This document shows, in pieces, positions 8,449-17,744 of a DNA stretch of 64,000 bases. The notes beneath the pieces are model-generated. The model saw only the letters and a program-made list of their open reading frames with translations, ran no database searches and was not told where the DNA came from. Both the position numbers and the translations under genes were made by a program. Numbering within the stretch: the stretch's first letter is position 1; each line of letters opens with the position of its first letter. This DNA comes from Nocardia africana NBRC 100379. GTDB taxonomy: Bacteria > Actinomycetota > Actinomycetes > Mycobacteriales > Mycobacteriaceae. The stretch covers positions 124,001-188,000 of the forward strand of contig NZ_BDAV01000017.1 of the NCBI RefSeq assembly GCF_001612635.1, read 5' to 3'.

Positions 8449-9420
8449 TCAGCGCTCCGGAGTGAACGTCTCCAAATGGGCCAGTTGGACGAACTTCGAG
8501 GCCGGGGCAGCACCGGCGACGGCCTTGCGTAACGGTTCCAGACCGCCTGTGTCGCGGGCCGGTTCGCCGAGTGCGTAATCGAAATCGTCCCAATGCGTCG
8601 GCAAAACATAGCGCGGGTTTCCGATGGCACTCAGCAGCCGGGGAACGTAGTCGCGGACCTTCGCACCACCGACCGGCAGCATCACCACATCGGGCCGCAG
8701 CCCGGCCAACTCGCTTTCCACATAGTTGGATCCACCGAAATCGAGCACACTGATCCCGCCCCCACTGACCTGGTAGGCCAGCGTGCCACCCTCGACCAGA
8801 TCGCTGATCACCTGGGGCCGCGGCAATTTCACCGCACCATATCCGGGACGCGTTCCAGGATAAGGAATTTGCGCGCGCGGCCCCAGGGCCGAATGCAATG
8901 AACGCAGCACCCGCACGTCGTAGCCGTCGAAATGGAAGTCCTCCCCGCCGGTGACCAGCGCCAGTTGATCTTCCGGCGCGCCCAGCGCCGCCATCAGGTT
9001 CAGGTGGGTTTCCGCGCCGAAGACCGTGGCCCCGGTGCGCTGCGCGAGATAGGGCACGTCGGCGAGGTGATCGTAGTGGCCGTGGGTGACCAGGATGAGG
9101 TCGGCGCGCAGCTGACCGGAGTCCAGATACGAATCGATCAGCCCGGTATTCACCGAGATCGGCGTATTCGGATCCGCGCCTGCGGCACTGTAGGTGCCGG
9201 TGCGGAACCGGGTCAGCCACGGGTCGATCAACACGGTTTTGTCACCGATCCGGATCTCCCAGCCGTTGTTCCCCCACCAGCGCAGAGTCATACCGGCGCC
9301 GGTCACCGCACCACCGGTGGTTTGTCCTGCGGATCGCTCGGTGTGCGCACACGCCGCGGCCAGTGCTGCGGCGGCGGCAGTCCCCGCACCGAGCAACCCT
9401 CGTCTACTCACAGTCGTCAC
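8449..9420 (-). CDS. Tat/lipoprotein-exported metallo-beta-lactamase-fold hydrolase (UlaG-like)
   Basis: A 323-residue protein. GTG 9420 begins VTTVSRRGLLGAG, with a twin-arginine motif, then an Ala-rich stretch ending AAACAHT, a possible lipobox Cys. The mature part has the metal-binding motif THGHYDHLAD (HxHxDH), later His residues (LRSLHS, PTHWDDFDYA) and an LRWWGNNGWEI start typical of UlaG/NAPE-PLD-like hydrolases. The protein is probably outside the membrane; the substrate is unknown. The same frame continues far upstream to 9720, but that part has no protein-like character, so the Tat start is preferred. Confidence 0.8.
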   Translation of the reverse strand: MTTVSRRGLLGAGTAAAAALAAACAHTERSAGQTTGGAVTGAGMTLRWWGNNGWEIRIGDKTVLIDPWLTRFRTGTYSAAGADPNTPISVNTGLIDSYLDSGQLRADLILVTHGHYDHLADVPYLAQRTGATVFGAETHLNLMAALGAPEDQLALVTGGEDFHFDGYDVRVLRSLHSALGPRAQIPYPGTRPGYGAVKLPRPQVISDLVEGGTLAYQVSGGGISVLDFGGSNYVESELAGLRPDVVMLPVGGAKVRDYVPRLLSAIGNPRYVLPTHWDDFDYALGEPARDTGGLEPLRKAVAGAAPASKFVQLAHLETFTPER

Positions 9421-9479
9421 GCGAGCACGACAGCACAGCCGCGCCCGCGCTGTCCATCGCCCGCTGCCCACAGCGGAAA

Positions 9480-9620
9480 TCCACCGGGCCGGTCGGTTCC
9501 AGCAACGGCTCGCTCCGCAATCCGGACAACTTCGGGCGACTGTGGCGGGCCGGGCGACAGCTCGGCAACACCGAGGCCGTGGCCAATGCTCAGTACATCG
9601 GCGTTCCCGAGATCGACCCG
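9480..9620 (+). pseudogene. phage-type tyrosine integrase remnant next to tRNA-Pro
   Basis: In one frame the sequence reads GSLRNPDNFGRLWRAGRQLG, resembling the (T/S)LRxPDNFxRxWR...LG segment that precedes the catalytic FRRT/FRKT box of actinobacterial site-specific integrases. The catalytic Arg-His-Arg-Tyr part is absent and the frame becomes unrelated after about 9600. It points toward the 3' end of the tRNA, the usual integrase orientation at a tRNA attachment site. Identification rests on a short match. Confidence 0.45.
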
Positions 9621-9718
9621 GCGATCGGGACGTCCTCGAGCAGTGGGCCCGTGGTGCAGGACCGAAAACGTGAGATTTCTGTGAGTACGGATCGAGTCCC
9701 GAGCGTATCCCGATCAAC

Positions 9719-9748
9719 AAAAAATCCCCTCCGACCAGGGTCGGAGGC
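9719..9748 (-). terminator. Rho-independent terminator of tRNA-Pro
   Basis: CCTCCGACC (9728-9736) pairs with GGTCGGAGG (9739-9747). On the minus strand it is followed by six T residues (A-run 9719-9724). It lies directly downstream of the tRNA. Confidence 0.8.
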
Positions 9749-9759
9749 GATCTTCTCGG

Positions 9760-9833
<74 letters not shown>

Positions 9834-10289
9834 TGGCTCCCGCTTGCGGGTGCTCGAAGAGATTACCTCACTACCCCCTTGTTGGACCAAATCGGCTGCG
9901 TGCAGGCAATCCGGGACAGGGGTGCAGGCGGAGTGGGGGGTCCGTGATGCGGCTCGTGTGGTCGACGACTGCCAGGGCGGACACGGGCCGCGAGGCGGCG
10001 ATGGCGGGAACACCTTTCGCCGATGCGCCGGTAGGACGACGATCCGAATCGAACTGCGGCCCTTACGGAGTCGCCGCACGACAGTCTCGTCCCATGATCT
10101 TTGCGAGGACCTGGGCTACTGGTTCGTTGCGGTGGTCATTCTCCGGCGTGGGCTGGGCGACCCGCCTCTTACTGCCGGGGCGGCTCGGTTCGGTCTGCGC
10201 TTCGCTCGGTCCTCCCGCAATCATGGGCGCGGTGACAACGGTGCTCAGTAGGATTGCCGAGACCTGACAGTGCGGGTGCGTGGACGAAA
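9834..10289. other. intergenic region without recognised gene
   Basis: About 455 bases between tRNA-Pro and the LuxR-type regulator. Two overlapping plus-strand frames span it but show Arg/Gly-rich, non-conserved translations and no convincing Shine-Dalgarno. It should contain both the tRNA promoter and the regulator promoter; no clear motif was found. Confidence 0.5.
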
Positions 10290-12578
10290 GTGGACGACCG
10301 GATGGTGCGTACCGGGCTGGTGTCGGAGCTGACCAGCTATGTCGGCCGGCGCGGCGAGTCCGCGGATGTCCGGCGATTGCTCGGGTCGGCGCGCCTGGTC
10401 TCGCTGACCGGGCCGGGCGGGGTGGGCAAGACACGGCTGGCGTTCCGGGTCGCCTCGGACACCGCACGCGCGTATCGCGACGGGGTGTACTTCGTCGAAC
10501 TGGCCGAGCTGCGCGAGCCCGCGCTGCTGGCCGACGTCGTCGCCGATCGGCTCGATCTTCAGCTCCGCTCCGACCAGCCGGCGATCGACCGCGTGCTGGA
10601 TTATCTGCGCGAGCGCGAGGTCCTGCTCGTGCTGGACAACTGCGAGCACGTCCTCGGCGCGTGCGCGGAGTTCGTCGCGGCGCTGCTCACCCAGTGCGGC
10701 AGGGTCACGGTTCTGACGACGAGCAGGCAATCGCTGGCGGTTCCCGGGGAGAGGACGTTCCGGGTGCCGCCGCTGCCGATACCACCGGATACCGCCGAAC
10801 CGTCGGAACTGCTGCGGTGCGACAGCAGCCGCCTGTTCGCCGACCGGGCCGCCGCCGCGCAGACCGATTTCGACATCACCCCGCACAACGCCGCGGACGT
10901 GGCACGCCTGTGCCGGCAGTTGGAGGGAGTGCCGCTGGCGATCGAGTTGGCCGCGGCGCGCATGCGTTCGCTGCCGCTGCACCAGATCTGCCGGCGCCTG
11001 GACCGGAGGCTGACGCTGCTGACCACCGGTTCGCCCATCTCGCCCGAACGACAGCAGACCCTGCGCGCCACGATCGTGTGGAGTTACGAGTTGTGTTCGC
11101 GCGCCGAACAACTCGTCTGGTGCCGGGCGTCGGTGTTCACCGGCTCGTTCGATCTCGAGGCCGCGGAATTCGTCTGCGGCGGTGACGGAGTCGATCCCGC
11201 CGCCGTGCTCGACGTGATCGACGCGCTGGTCGACAAGTCCGTGCTGGAGCGAGACGGCACCGACGACGCCCGGTACCGGATGCTGGAGACGCTGCGGGAA
11301 TTCGGGCAGGAAGAACTCCACCCGGCTGCCGAGAACGACCGGATCGCCCGCAGACATCGCGACTGGTTCGACCGGCTGACGGCGCGGGCGGATGCCGAGT
11401 GGATCGGTCCCGCGCAGTCGTCGTGGGTGTGGCGGTTGCGGCGCGACCACGCGAATCTCCGTGCTGCACTGGAGTATTCGCTCACCGAGCCCGGCGAGGC
11501 CGATATCGCCCTGCCGATGGCGCAGCGGATCGTCGAATACTGGACGTTGCGGGGCGCGAACCGCGAGGCGCGTACCCGGCTCGACCGCGCCCTGGCCGCC
11601 ACCTCGCCGGACCATCCCGCTCGCGCCTACGGCCTGGCAACCAGCGCCCAGTTCTCGGTATGGCTGTCGGATATCCCCGGGACGCTCACCAGGCTGGACG
11701 AGGCCGACAAGATCGCCGCGGACCGCGGCGATCGGGTGGCCGCCGCGGTGTGCGATGTGGTGCGCGCGCAAGTGGCGAAGATCCGCCTCGAGGACCGGCT
11801 CTCGGCCGAACTGGCCGGCGCGGCGGTGCCGGTTTTCCGCGCCCACGGCGATCGGCGCAACGAACTGCGCGCCCGGCTGCACCACGGGATCGCCAACACT
11901 GCGACCTCTCCCGCGGAAGGTCTTCGCCTCCTGCGGGATATGACGGCGCGCAGTGACGAACTGGGCGACACCTACTACCGCGATATGGCGCTGTTCGGTA
12001 TCGCCATGATCGAGGTGATGTCCGGCAGCCTGGATGCCGCCGAAGCCGCCGGCCGTACCGCGCTGGCCTCGACTCGGTTGCGCGACAGCCGTTTCGGCGA
12101 CGCCTACCATCTCGAGACGCTGGCCTGGTGTGCGGCCCGGCGCGGCGAATCCGAACGGGCGGCGACACTCTTCGGTGCCGCGGCGACAGCGTGGGACCTG
12201 CTGGGCGCCGACCCGGCGGCGATCATGCCGCGGCCGCACGGCAGATTCCGGGAGCTGGCCGCCACCGCGCTGGGCGCCGACGCATTCGACAGCGCCCATG
12301 CCGGCGGGCGAGCCTTGCCCCGCGAGCGGGCGCGTCGATACGCCCTGCGTGAAGAGGCCGAGGAGTCCGCGGCCCGGGAGCCGCAGTCACCGCTGACGGC
12401 GCGGGAACTGCAAGTCGCCCGGCTGGTCGCCCAGGGGCTGACCAACCGGGAGATCGCCGTCCGACTGGTCATCGCCCCACGCACCGCCGATACCCACGTT
12501 CGCCACATCCTCACCAAGCTCGGCTTCGGCAAACGCGCGCAGATCGCCGCGTGGATGGCCGCCCGAGCACACCCGTAA
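10290..12578 (+). CDS. large AAA/NB-ARC-type ATPase regulator with C-terminal LuxR HTH
   Basis: About 762 residues. An N-terminal P-loop (LTGPGGVGKTRLA) and Walker B (VLLVLDNCEHV) precede GLPLAIELAAAR-like NB-ARC elements (GVPLAIELAAARMRSL). A TPR-like helical region follows, then a GerE/LuxR helix-turn-helix at the end (LTARELQVARLVAQGLTNRE, then PRTADTHVRHILTKLGF). This is the COG3903-type layout of actinobacterial regulators. GTG 10290 is the most reasonable start, but TTG 10254 and ATG 10302 cannot be excluded. The signal and targets are unknown; it is followed after 82 bp by another regulator. Confidence 0.85.
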   Translation: MDDRMVRTGLVSELTSYVGRRGESADVRRLLGSARLVSLTGPGGVGKTRLAFRVASDTARAYRDGVYFVELAELREPALLADVVADRLDLQLRSDQPAIDRVLDYLREREVLLVLDNCEHVLGACAEFVAALLTQCGRVTVLTTSRQSLAVPGERTFRVPPLPIPPDTAEPSELLRCDSSRLFADRAAAAQTDFDITPHNAADVARLCRQLEGVPLAIELAAARMRSLPLHQICRRLDRRLTLLTTGSPISPERQQTLRATIVWSYELCSRAEQLVWCRASVFTGSFDLEAAEFVCGGDGVDPAAVLDVIDALVDKSVLERDGTDDARYRMLETLREFGQEELHPAAENDRIARRHRDWFDRLTARADAEWIGPAQSSWVWRLRRDHANLRAALEYSLTEPGEADIALPMAQRIVEYWTLRGANREARTRLDRALAATSPDHPARAYGLATSAQFSVWLSDIPGTLTRLDEADKIAADRGDRVAAAVCDVVRAQVAKIRLEDRLSAELAGAAVPVFRAHGDRRNELRARLHHGIANTATSPAEGLRLLRDMTARSDELGDTYYRDMALFGIAMIEVMSGSLDAAEAAGRTALASTRLRDSRFGDAYHLETLAWCAARRGESERAATLFGAAATAWDLLGADPAAIMPRPHGRFRELAATALGADAFDSAHAGGRALPRERARRYALREEAEESAAREPQSPLTARELQVARLVAQGLTNREIAVRLVIAPRTADTHVRHILTKLGFGKRAQIAAWMAARAHP

Positions 12579-12660
12579 GGCGCGATATACGTCGTTTCGC
12601 CGATGTGGGCGAACCCGCACGGCGTGCACGCTGGCACTCCCGGCAGATGGGAGTGAGCCG

Positions 12661-13863
12661 ATGTCCGAACCGACCACCGACCACCCGGTCCGACGGCTGC
12701 GGGGCGCCCTCGCCGTCGCGGACCGTCCGGCTGCGGCCGCACCTGCGGACGCTCGCGACACAGCGCGGGCGATGATCGGCCGGCTCCTCACGCGCGTCGC
12801 GGCAGACGCGACGCGGGCCGGCGATGCCGAGCGGGACTGTCTGCGGCTCGCGATCGAGATCCTGCGCGCGCCCTCTCCCCATGCCTGCACCGCGCGACTC
12901 GAGGACGCCGCGCGGACCTGGGCACGCGACGGGATGTCGCTCGACGTCGTGAACGCTCTGCACGCCGCGGTGCAGGAGGTGCTGAACCGGATCGGCCAGG
13001 GCGATGCGACATCGGCCCACCGGCACTACGACGTCGTTGTCGCCGCCGCCACGGTGGTCGGGGATCTGTTGGACACCATGAGCACCACGATCATCGGTGC
13101 CTGCGTGCGGCAGTTCGACCGACCCGAAGACGGCCACGAGGCGGCGCTCTCGGCTCTGTTGGAGGGACGACCGGTGTCCGAGATCGCGGCTCGGTACGGC
13201 GTGACGATCGCCGAGCGCTATCGAGTCCTCGCGCTGGCAACGCGGCCGGAGCGGCACTGCGACGACGACGTCATCGGCAAAGAGCTTCGGGTGCAACGAC
13301 TTCGGCACGCACTGGCGGAACGGACCGGCGGCGCGACGCTGTCGACGTTGTCCGCGACCGGCGGCACGGTTCTGCTTCCGGCAACGGAGGTGGCCGCCAC
13401 CGGTGTCGAACACCTGGTCGCCGAAATCGGCCGGGCGGCACGCCTGTCGATCTCGGCCACGGTGGTGGAGACATCCATCACCGCTATCGCCGACGCGACC
13501 GAGCGGGCGCACGAACTGCTGGACATCGTGCAGCGGCTGGAGCTGCCCTGCGGGCTGTACGGATTCGACGAGCTCGCACTGGAATACCAGCTCACCCGCC
13601 CCGGACCGGCGCTGGCGCACCTGCGAGCTCTGCTCGCACCGCTCGACGGACACCCCGAACTGCTGGCGACGTTGCGCTGCCATATCGCCGCCGGCCTCAA
13701 CCGGCGCCGCACCGGGAAGACGCTCAACCTGCACCCCAACACCGTCGACTACCGGCTGCGACGCATCGCCGAACTCACCGGCTTCCACGCGCACCGCTAT
13801 CCGGACCTGTGGTACCTGCGGTCCGCGCTGGTCGTGCACAGCGTCCGGCCGCACCGAGACTGA
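12661..13863 (+). CDS. PucR/CdaR-type helix-turn-helix regulator
   Basis: A 400-residue protein. The C-terminus has the PucR HTH (LLATLRCHIAAGLNRRRTGK, then LHPNTVDYRLRRIAELTG), typical of this family. The N-terminal part is helical and of the type seen in many nocardial PucR-like proteins, with a central GGDEF-like-fold region. ATG 12661 has GGAGTGA just upstream. It stands alone between the LuxR-type regulator and the cutinase; a role in controlling either neighbour is only positional inference. Confidence 0.75.
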   Translation: MSEPTTDHPVRRLRGALAVADRPAAAAPADARDTARAMIGRLLTRVAADATRAGDAERDCLRLAIEILRAPSPHACTARLEDAARTWARDGMSLDVVNALHAAVQEVLNRIGQGDATSAHRHYDVVVAAATVVGDLLDTMSTTIIGACVRQFDRPEDGHEAALSALLEGRPVSEIAARYGVTIAERYRVLALATRPERHCDDDVIGKELRVQRLRHALAERTGGATLSTLSATGGTVLLPATEVAATGVEHLVAEIGRAARLSISATVVETSITAIADATERAHELLDIVQRLELPCGLYGFDELALEYQLTRPGPALAHLRALLAPLDGHPELLATLRCHIAAGLNRRRTGKTLNLHPNTVDYRLRRIAELTGFHAHRYPDLWYLRSALVVHSVRPHRD

Positions 13864-14062
13864 GACACCGCCGGCGCCGCCACTGTACGAGCGACTGCTC
13901 GGTAGTTGCGGCCCCCTGTGCAGGCTTCCAGCGATGCCGGAGGGTCTTGGTGACAATCACGGAGACCGTCTCCTCGGCTCTCTCGACCTCGCTCGCGGTT
14001 CTAGCGTCTGACCAGCACGGTACCGCTCGGGTATCGGGTCGATCAGCAGAGGAGACTTGCAG

Positions 14063-14761
14063 ATGGCATTGTTCGACAGAAAGAGGCCGCGCCACGTGCG
14101 CGAGATAGCTGCGGCCTCCGCGGGCGCGTCGATCGCCGCGACATTCGCGGTGGCCGGGATCTCGGCGGCCACCCCCGCGGCAGCGCAGACGGCGTGCACC
14201 GATGTCGACGTCGTCGTCGCTCGCGGCACCGGCGAACCGCTCGGTGCCGATCCCGGTCTCGGTGCGGTCGTCGGCAATCCGGTGTATCACGCACTCGCAC
14301 AGCGCTTGTCGAGTTCGCACAGCGCCTATCGCGTCGAGTACCCGGCCGGCCTGGTCGAACCGTGGTCGGTGCAGCAGGGCAATCGCGACCTGGTGAACCA
14401 TGTGACCGACGCGGCGAAGGCCTGCCCGAACCAGCGCTTCGTCCTGGTCGGTTACTCACAAGGCGCGAACGTGGTCGACAATTCGATGGGCATCAGCAGC
14501 GTGGGCGCGAAGGTCGGCGGGCCGATCGTCGCCACCCTGCCCGCGTCGGTGGCACCGAAGATCGCCGCGATTCTCTTGTTCGGCAACCCTATTCGCGGCA
14601 TCGGCCACAGTGTCACCGGCCGGTACGCGGATCGCACCTACGACACCTGCACCGCGAACGACCCGGTCTGCGACCCGAAGGGCACGAGCTGGCACGTGCA
14701 CACGACCAGCTACACCGCCAAAGCGGGCGAGGCGGCGGACTTCGCCGTCGCTCATCTGTGA
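14063..14761 (+). CDS. secreted cutinase-family serine esterase (Culp-like)
   Basis: A 232-residue protein with a signal peptide (Arg/Lys-rich start, Ala-rich core, cleavage near TPAAAQT). The mature enzyme begins CTDVDVVVARGTGEP, the cutinase opening. GYSQGANV holds the nucleophile Ser, CTANDPVCDP the catalytic Asp between Cys residues, and WHVHTTSY the His. ATG 14063 follows AGAGGAG by 8 bases; an upstream in-frame TTG is too close to that site. Culp enzymes hydrolyse esters or lipids outside the cell. It ends at a strong shared terminator. Confidence 0.9.
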   Translation: MALFDRKRPRHVREIAAASAGASIAATFAVAGISAATPAAAQTACTDVDVVVARGTGEPLGADPGLGAVVGNPVYHALAQRLSSSHSAYRVEYPAGLVEPWSVQQGNRDLVNHVTDAAKACPNQRFVLVGYSQGANVVDNSMGISSVGAKVGGPIVATLPASVAPKIAAILLFGNPIRGIGHSVTGRYADRTYDTCTANDPVCDPKGTSWHVHTTSYTAKAGEAADFAVAHL

Positions 14762-14781
14762 GGTCTCATCCGGACAGACCA

Positions 14782-14820
14782 CCACCCGCCCAACCGCATT
14801 CCGTGCGGTTCGGCGGGTGG
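14782..14820. terminator. bidirectional hairpin terminator
   Basis: CCACCCGCC and AACCGCA pair with TGCGGTT and GGCGGGTGG (one bulged C on each side). It lies between the cutinase gene and the convergent small peptide ORF and could stop both. Confidence 0.75.
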
Positions 14821-14834
14821 GTGAGGGGCCGGGG

Positions 14835-14915
14835 TCAGATGCCGATCACACTGCGCATCTGACCGAACCAGTCCACGACCATGTTCACGACCTGAGACAA
14901 ATCACCGATAATCAT
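14835..14915 (-). CDS. 26-residue amphipathic peptide ORF, delta-lysin/PSM-like pattern
   Basis: ATG 14915 is preceded at ideal distance by AAAGGAGG, one of the best ribosome-binding sites in the window. The 26-residue product begins MIIGDLSQVVNMVVDWFG and ends MRSVIGI; hydrophobic residues fall every 3-4 positions, predicting one amphipathic helix with little net charge. Length and pattern recall staphylococcal delta-hemolysin/phenol-soluble modulins (IGDLVKWIIDTVNKF in the former), but no homology is claimed. It converges with the secreted cutinase gene across a shared terminator. Could be a secreted or membrane-active peptide, or a leader peptide. Confidence 0.55.
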   Translation of the reverse strand: MIIGDLSQVVNMVVDWFGQMRSVIGI

Positions 14916-15066
14916 CGGGTTCCTCCTTTCGATGACATTTGCGGACTGCGCTTTTCGTCATACCCGGGAGGTCCGGGAATTAACATCTTCTGTTCGCCCC
15001 GGTCGGCCCGGGTTTCACGCCGCTTCGGAAACGTTTGCATGGCAAACTGTTTCGAACAGTCCGCCG

Positions 15067-16209
15067 CTACCACCGGTACTCACGAAAGCCGGCGCGCAGG
15101 TCGTCGACGATGAGGTCCGGTTCCTCCATGGCGGCGAAATGACCGCCGCGCTCGAACACGGTCCAGCGCACGATGTTGTGATTGCGTTCGGCGATCCGGA
15201 GCACCGGAACGCCGAGGTCGTGGGGCATGACCGCCACCGCAGTCGGTACGTCGGTGTCGGGTTCGGGCATCCCCCAGGTGGCGGCGCCTTCGTAGTAGTA
15301 GCGCGCCGAGGAACCCGCGGTGCCGTTGAGCCAGTAGATCATGACGTTGGTCAGCATCGCGTCGCGATCGACGGCGTCCTCGGGCGCGTCGGTCGAGTCG
15401 GTCCAATCCTTGAATCGTTCGACGATCCATGCCAATTGGCCCACCGGAGAATCGGTGAGCGCATAGGACAGGGTTTGCGGTCGCGTCGCCTGCAGCATCG
15501 CATAGGCGCCCAGTTCGTCTCGGGCGCGGCGAGCCAGCTCGACGGCACGTTGCTCGGCCGGATCGCCCGGGTCGGCGGTCTCGGCGGTGACCGTGGCGGA
15601 CGCGATCATCGTCAGACGCATCGCTACCAGGTGATCGGCGTCGAGGACCGCCAGGTGGCGGGTGATCGCCGCGCCGGTGTCCTCGCCGTGGGCGGCGTAG
15701 CGGTCGTAGCCCAGCCGGCGCATCAGCTCCGCCCACGCCCGCGCCACCCGTGTCGTCGACCAGCCGACCGCGGGCCCGGACATCCCGAATCCCGGAACGG
15801 TCGGCACCACGACATGGAACGCGTCTTCCGCGGCGCCGCCGTGCGCGACCGGATCGGTCAGCGGGCCGATCAGCTCGAGGAATTCCACGATCGAGCCCGG
15901 CCAGCCGTGCGTGAGCACCAGCGGCAGAGCATCTGGTTCGGCCGAGCGGAGGTGAATGAAATGCACTGTGTGGCCGTCGATATCGGTGCGGAATTGCGGG
16001 AACGCGTTGAGGCGCGCCTCCTGCTCGCGCCAGTCGTAGCCGGTGCGCCAGTACTCGGCCAGTTCCCGGGTGTAGCCGAGCGGGATGCCTTGCCGCCACC
16101 CTGCCCCGGGGTCCGCATCGGGCCAGCGGGTCGCGTCCAAGCGGCGGTGCAGGTCGTCGAGTTGCTCGCGCGGAATATCGATGCGGAAGGGGCTGATCTC
16201 GGTGCTCAT
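15067..16209 (-). CDS. epoxide hydrolase (EPHN-type alpha/beta hydrolase)
   Basis: A 380-residue protein with the N-terminal EHN region (FRIDIPREQLDDLHRRLDATRWP; GWRQGIPLGYTRELAEYWRTGYDWREQEARLN), then the hydrolase core. HGWPGS is the oxyanion motif, HGEDTGA carries the nucleophile Asp (GGDWG in most relatives), and GGHFAAMEEP the His. It opens epoxides to diols in this family. ATG 16209 (MSTEIS) is preferred over an upstream near-start. It is divergent from a WYL regulator 64 bp away, the likely controller. Confidence 0.88.
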   Translation of the reverse strand: MSTEISPFRIDIPREQLDDLHRRLDATRWPDADPGAGWRQGIPLGYTRELAEYWRTGYDWREQEARLNAFPQFRTDIDGHTVHFIHLRSAEPDALPLVLTHGWPGSIVEFLELIGPLTDPVAHGGAAEDAFHVVVPTVPGFGMSGPAVGWSTTRVARAWAELMRRLGYDRYAAHGEDTGAAITRHLAVLDADHLVAMRLTMIASATVTAETADPGDPAEQRAVELARRARDELGAYAMLQATRPQTLSYALTDSPVGQLAWIVERFKDWTDSTDAPEDAVDRDAMLTNVMIYWLNGTAGSSARYYYEGAATWGMPEPDTDVPTAVAVMPHDLGVPVLRIAERNHNIVRWTVFERGGHFAAMEEPDLIVDDLRAGFREYRW

Positions 16210-16273
16210 GGGAATCACACTAGGAAGCAGTTAGGACAGTTGCGGCCCTAGCTTTCGAGGCAGAATACAACGC

Positions 16274-17236
16274 ATGTCGGATACGTCGGCCCGCCTGCTC
16301 GACCTTCTGTCGCTGCTGCAGACTCCTCGCCGGTGGAGCGGCGCCGAACTGGCCGAACGCCTGCGGGTCGATATCCGCACCGTCCGCCGCGACATCGGCA
16401 AACTGCGCGATCTGGGCTATCCGGTCCACGCGGTGGCGGGAGCCGCGGGATATCGATTGGGCGCGGGAGCCAGACTGCCCCCGTTGCTGCTGGGCGACGA
16501 CGAAGCGGTCGCGGTCGTACTCGGGCTGCGCACCGCCGCCGGCGGCACCATCGCCGGCATCGAGGAGAGTTCGGTGCGCGCGCTGGCGAAAGTGGAGCAG
16601 ATCCTGCCGTCGCGACTGCGCCACCGAGTGTCGGCACTGCAGGCCGCCACCATCAGCATGCCCACCGGGACACCGGCCGTGGACCCGGACGTGTTGACCG
16701 CGATCGCCGCCGCCATCCGCGACCACGAGCAGCTTCGGTTCGACTACCGCACCCACCCCGGCACCGAGATCCGCCGGACAGCCGAACCTCATCGGCTCGT
16801 GCACACCGGTCGGCACTGGTATCTCGTCGGCTGGGATGTCGACCGAAACGAGTGGCGCACGTACCGGGTGGACCGCCTGTGGCCCCGCATACCCAACGGG
16901 CCCCGGTTCACCCCGCGCGAGGCACCCGAGGTGGATCTGGGCCGTTTCGTCTCGCACGGGGTCAGCACCGCCGCCTACCGCTACCGCGCGCGCATCACCC
17001 TCCATGTTGCGGCGGCCGCGGCCGTCGATCGGATTCCACCGACCGTCGGCGTCATCGAAGCCGTCGACGACGAACACTGCGTCCTACACACCGGATCGAA
17101 CTCGCTCGACGAATTGGCCGTCTACATCGGGCTTTTCGGCTTCGGATTCCGAGTGCACGAACCACCCGAACTCGTGGACCACCTGCGCGCCCTCGCCCAC
17201 CGCCTCACCGCCGCCCTCCCGCCCGAGGACGGCTAG
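16274..17236 (+). CDS. YafY-type WYL-domain regulator
   Basis: A 320-residue protein: N-terminal HTH_11 (LLSLLQTPRRWSGAELAERL, VDIRTVRRDIGKLRDLGYPV) and a WYL domain (RLVHTGRHWYLVGWDVDRNEWRTYRVDRL), with a C-terminal WCX-like extension. WYL proteins sense small molecules or nucleic acids. Divergent orientation to the epoxide hydrolase and a short shared promoter suggest it regulates that gene and itself; a glyoxalase-fold gene follows after 34 bp, possibly in the same transcript. Confidence 0.88.
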   Translation: MSDTSARLLDLLSLLQTPRRWSGAELAERLRVDIRTVRRDIGKLRDLGYPVHAVAGAAGYRLGAGARLPPLLLGDDEAVAVVLGLRTAAGGTIAGIEESSVRALAKVEQILPSRLRHRVSALQAATISMPTGTPAVDPDVLTAIAAAIRDHEQLRFDYRTHPGTEIRRTAEPHRLVHTGRHWYLVGWDVDRNEWRTYRVDRLWPRIPNGPRFTPREAPEVDLGRFVSHGVSTAAYRYRARITLHVAAAAAVDRIPPTVGVIEAVDDEHCVLHTGSNSLDELAVYIGLFGFGFRVHEPPELVDHLRALAHRLTAALPPEDG

Positions 17237-17270
17237 CCGAGCCGGCGCCGCGGCGGCGACACTGGACGGT

Positions 17271-17648
17271 ATGCGTCTGAATCAGGTCACCGTCGGCAGC
17301 ACGGACCTCGAGCGATCCGAGCGCTTCTACCGGCTGCTCGGCCTGCGCCTGATCGTCAAGACCGACCACTATCTGCGGTTCGAATGTCCCGCGGGTGAGA
17401 GCACCTTTTCGGTCGACCGCGTCGACGCCGTATCGGGCGGTGAGGAGGTCACCCTCTATTTCGAGACCGACGACCTCGACGGCGAGTACCGGCGTCTGTC
17501 CGACGCCGGCATCGCCGTCGACCGGGCGCCCGCCGATATGCCTTGGCTGTGGCGCGAAGCACGGTTGCGGGACCCCGACGGCCACCGGCTGTGCCTGTTC
17601 CACGCCGCCGACAACAGGCGCAATCCGCCGTGGCGGCTGGCCGACTGA
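17271..17648 (+). CDS. glyoxalase/bleomycin-resistance-fold (VOC) protein
   Basis: A 125-residue single VOC domain: MRLNQVTVGSTDLERSERFYRLLGLRLI at the start and ARLRDPDGHRLCLFHAADNRRNPPWR at the end. The usual metal-site positions are partly kept (final Glu replaced by Cys/Leu context, so metal use is uncertain). It follows the WYL regulator by 34 bp. Substrate unknown; families include dioxygenases, isomerases and resistance proteins. Confidence 0.8.
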   Translation: MRLNQVTVGSTDLERSERFYRLLGLRLIVKTDHYLRFECPAGESTFSVDRVDAVSGGEEVTLYFETDDLDGEYRRLSDAGIAVDRAPADMPWLWREARLRDPDGHRLCLFHAADNRRNPPWRLAD

Positions 17649-17744
17649 CCGGCGGGCGCGAACAGCTCGACACTTTCCTTGCTTGCTAAACTCTGCAATC
17701 AAGAGCGACGGCGCAGGCCGAGGGGCCGCGGACCCGAGGGAGTG

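Noticed and set aside
9194..9673. Plus-strand frames antisense to the lipoprotein hydrolase start
   Set aside because: Arg/Ala-rich shadow translations; only the integrase-like part after 9480, in another frame, resembles a protein.
10245..12299. Long antisense frame opposite the LuxR-type regulator
   Set aside because: No domain-like sequence; the plus-strand protein has P-loop and LuxR HTH.
15067..16251. 439-codon frame opposite the epoxide hydrolase
   Set aside because: Antisense shadow; the minus-strand gene has a complete EHN and hydrolase core.
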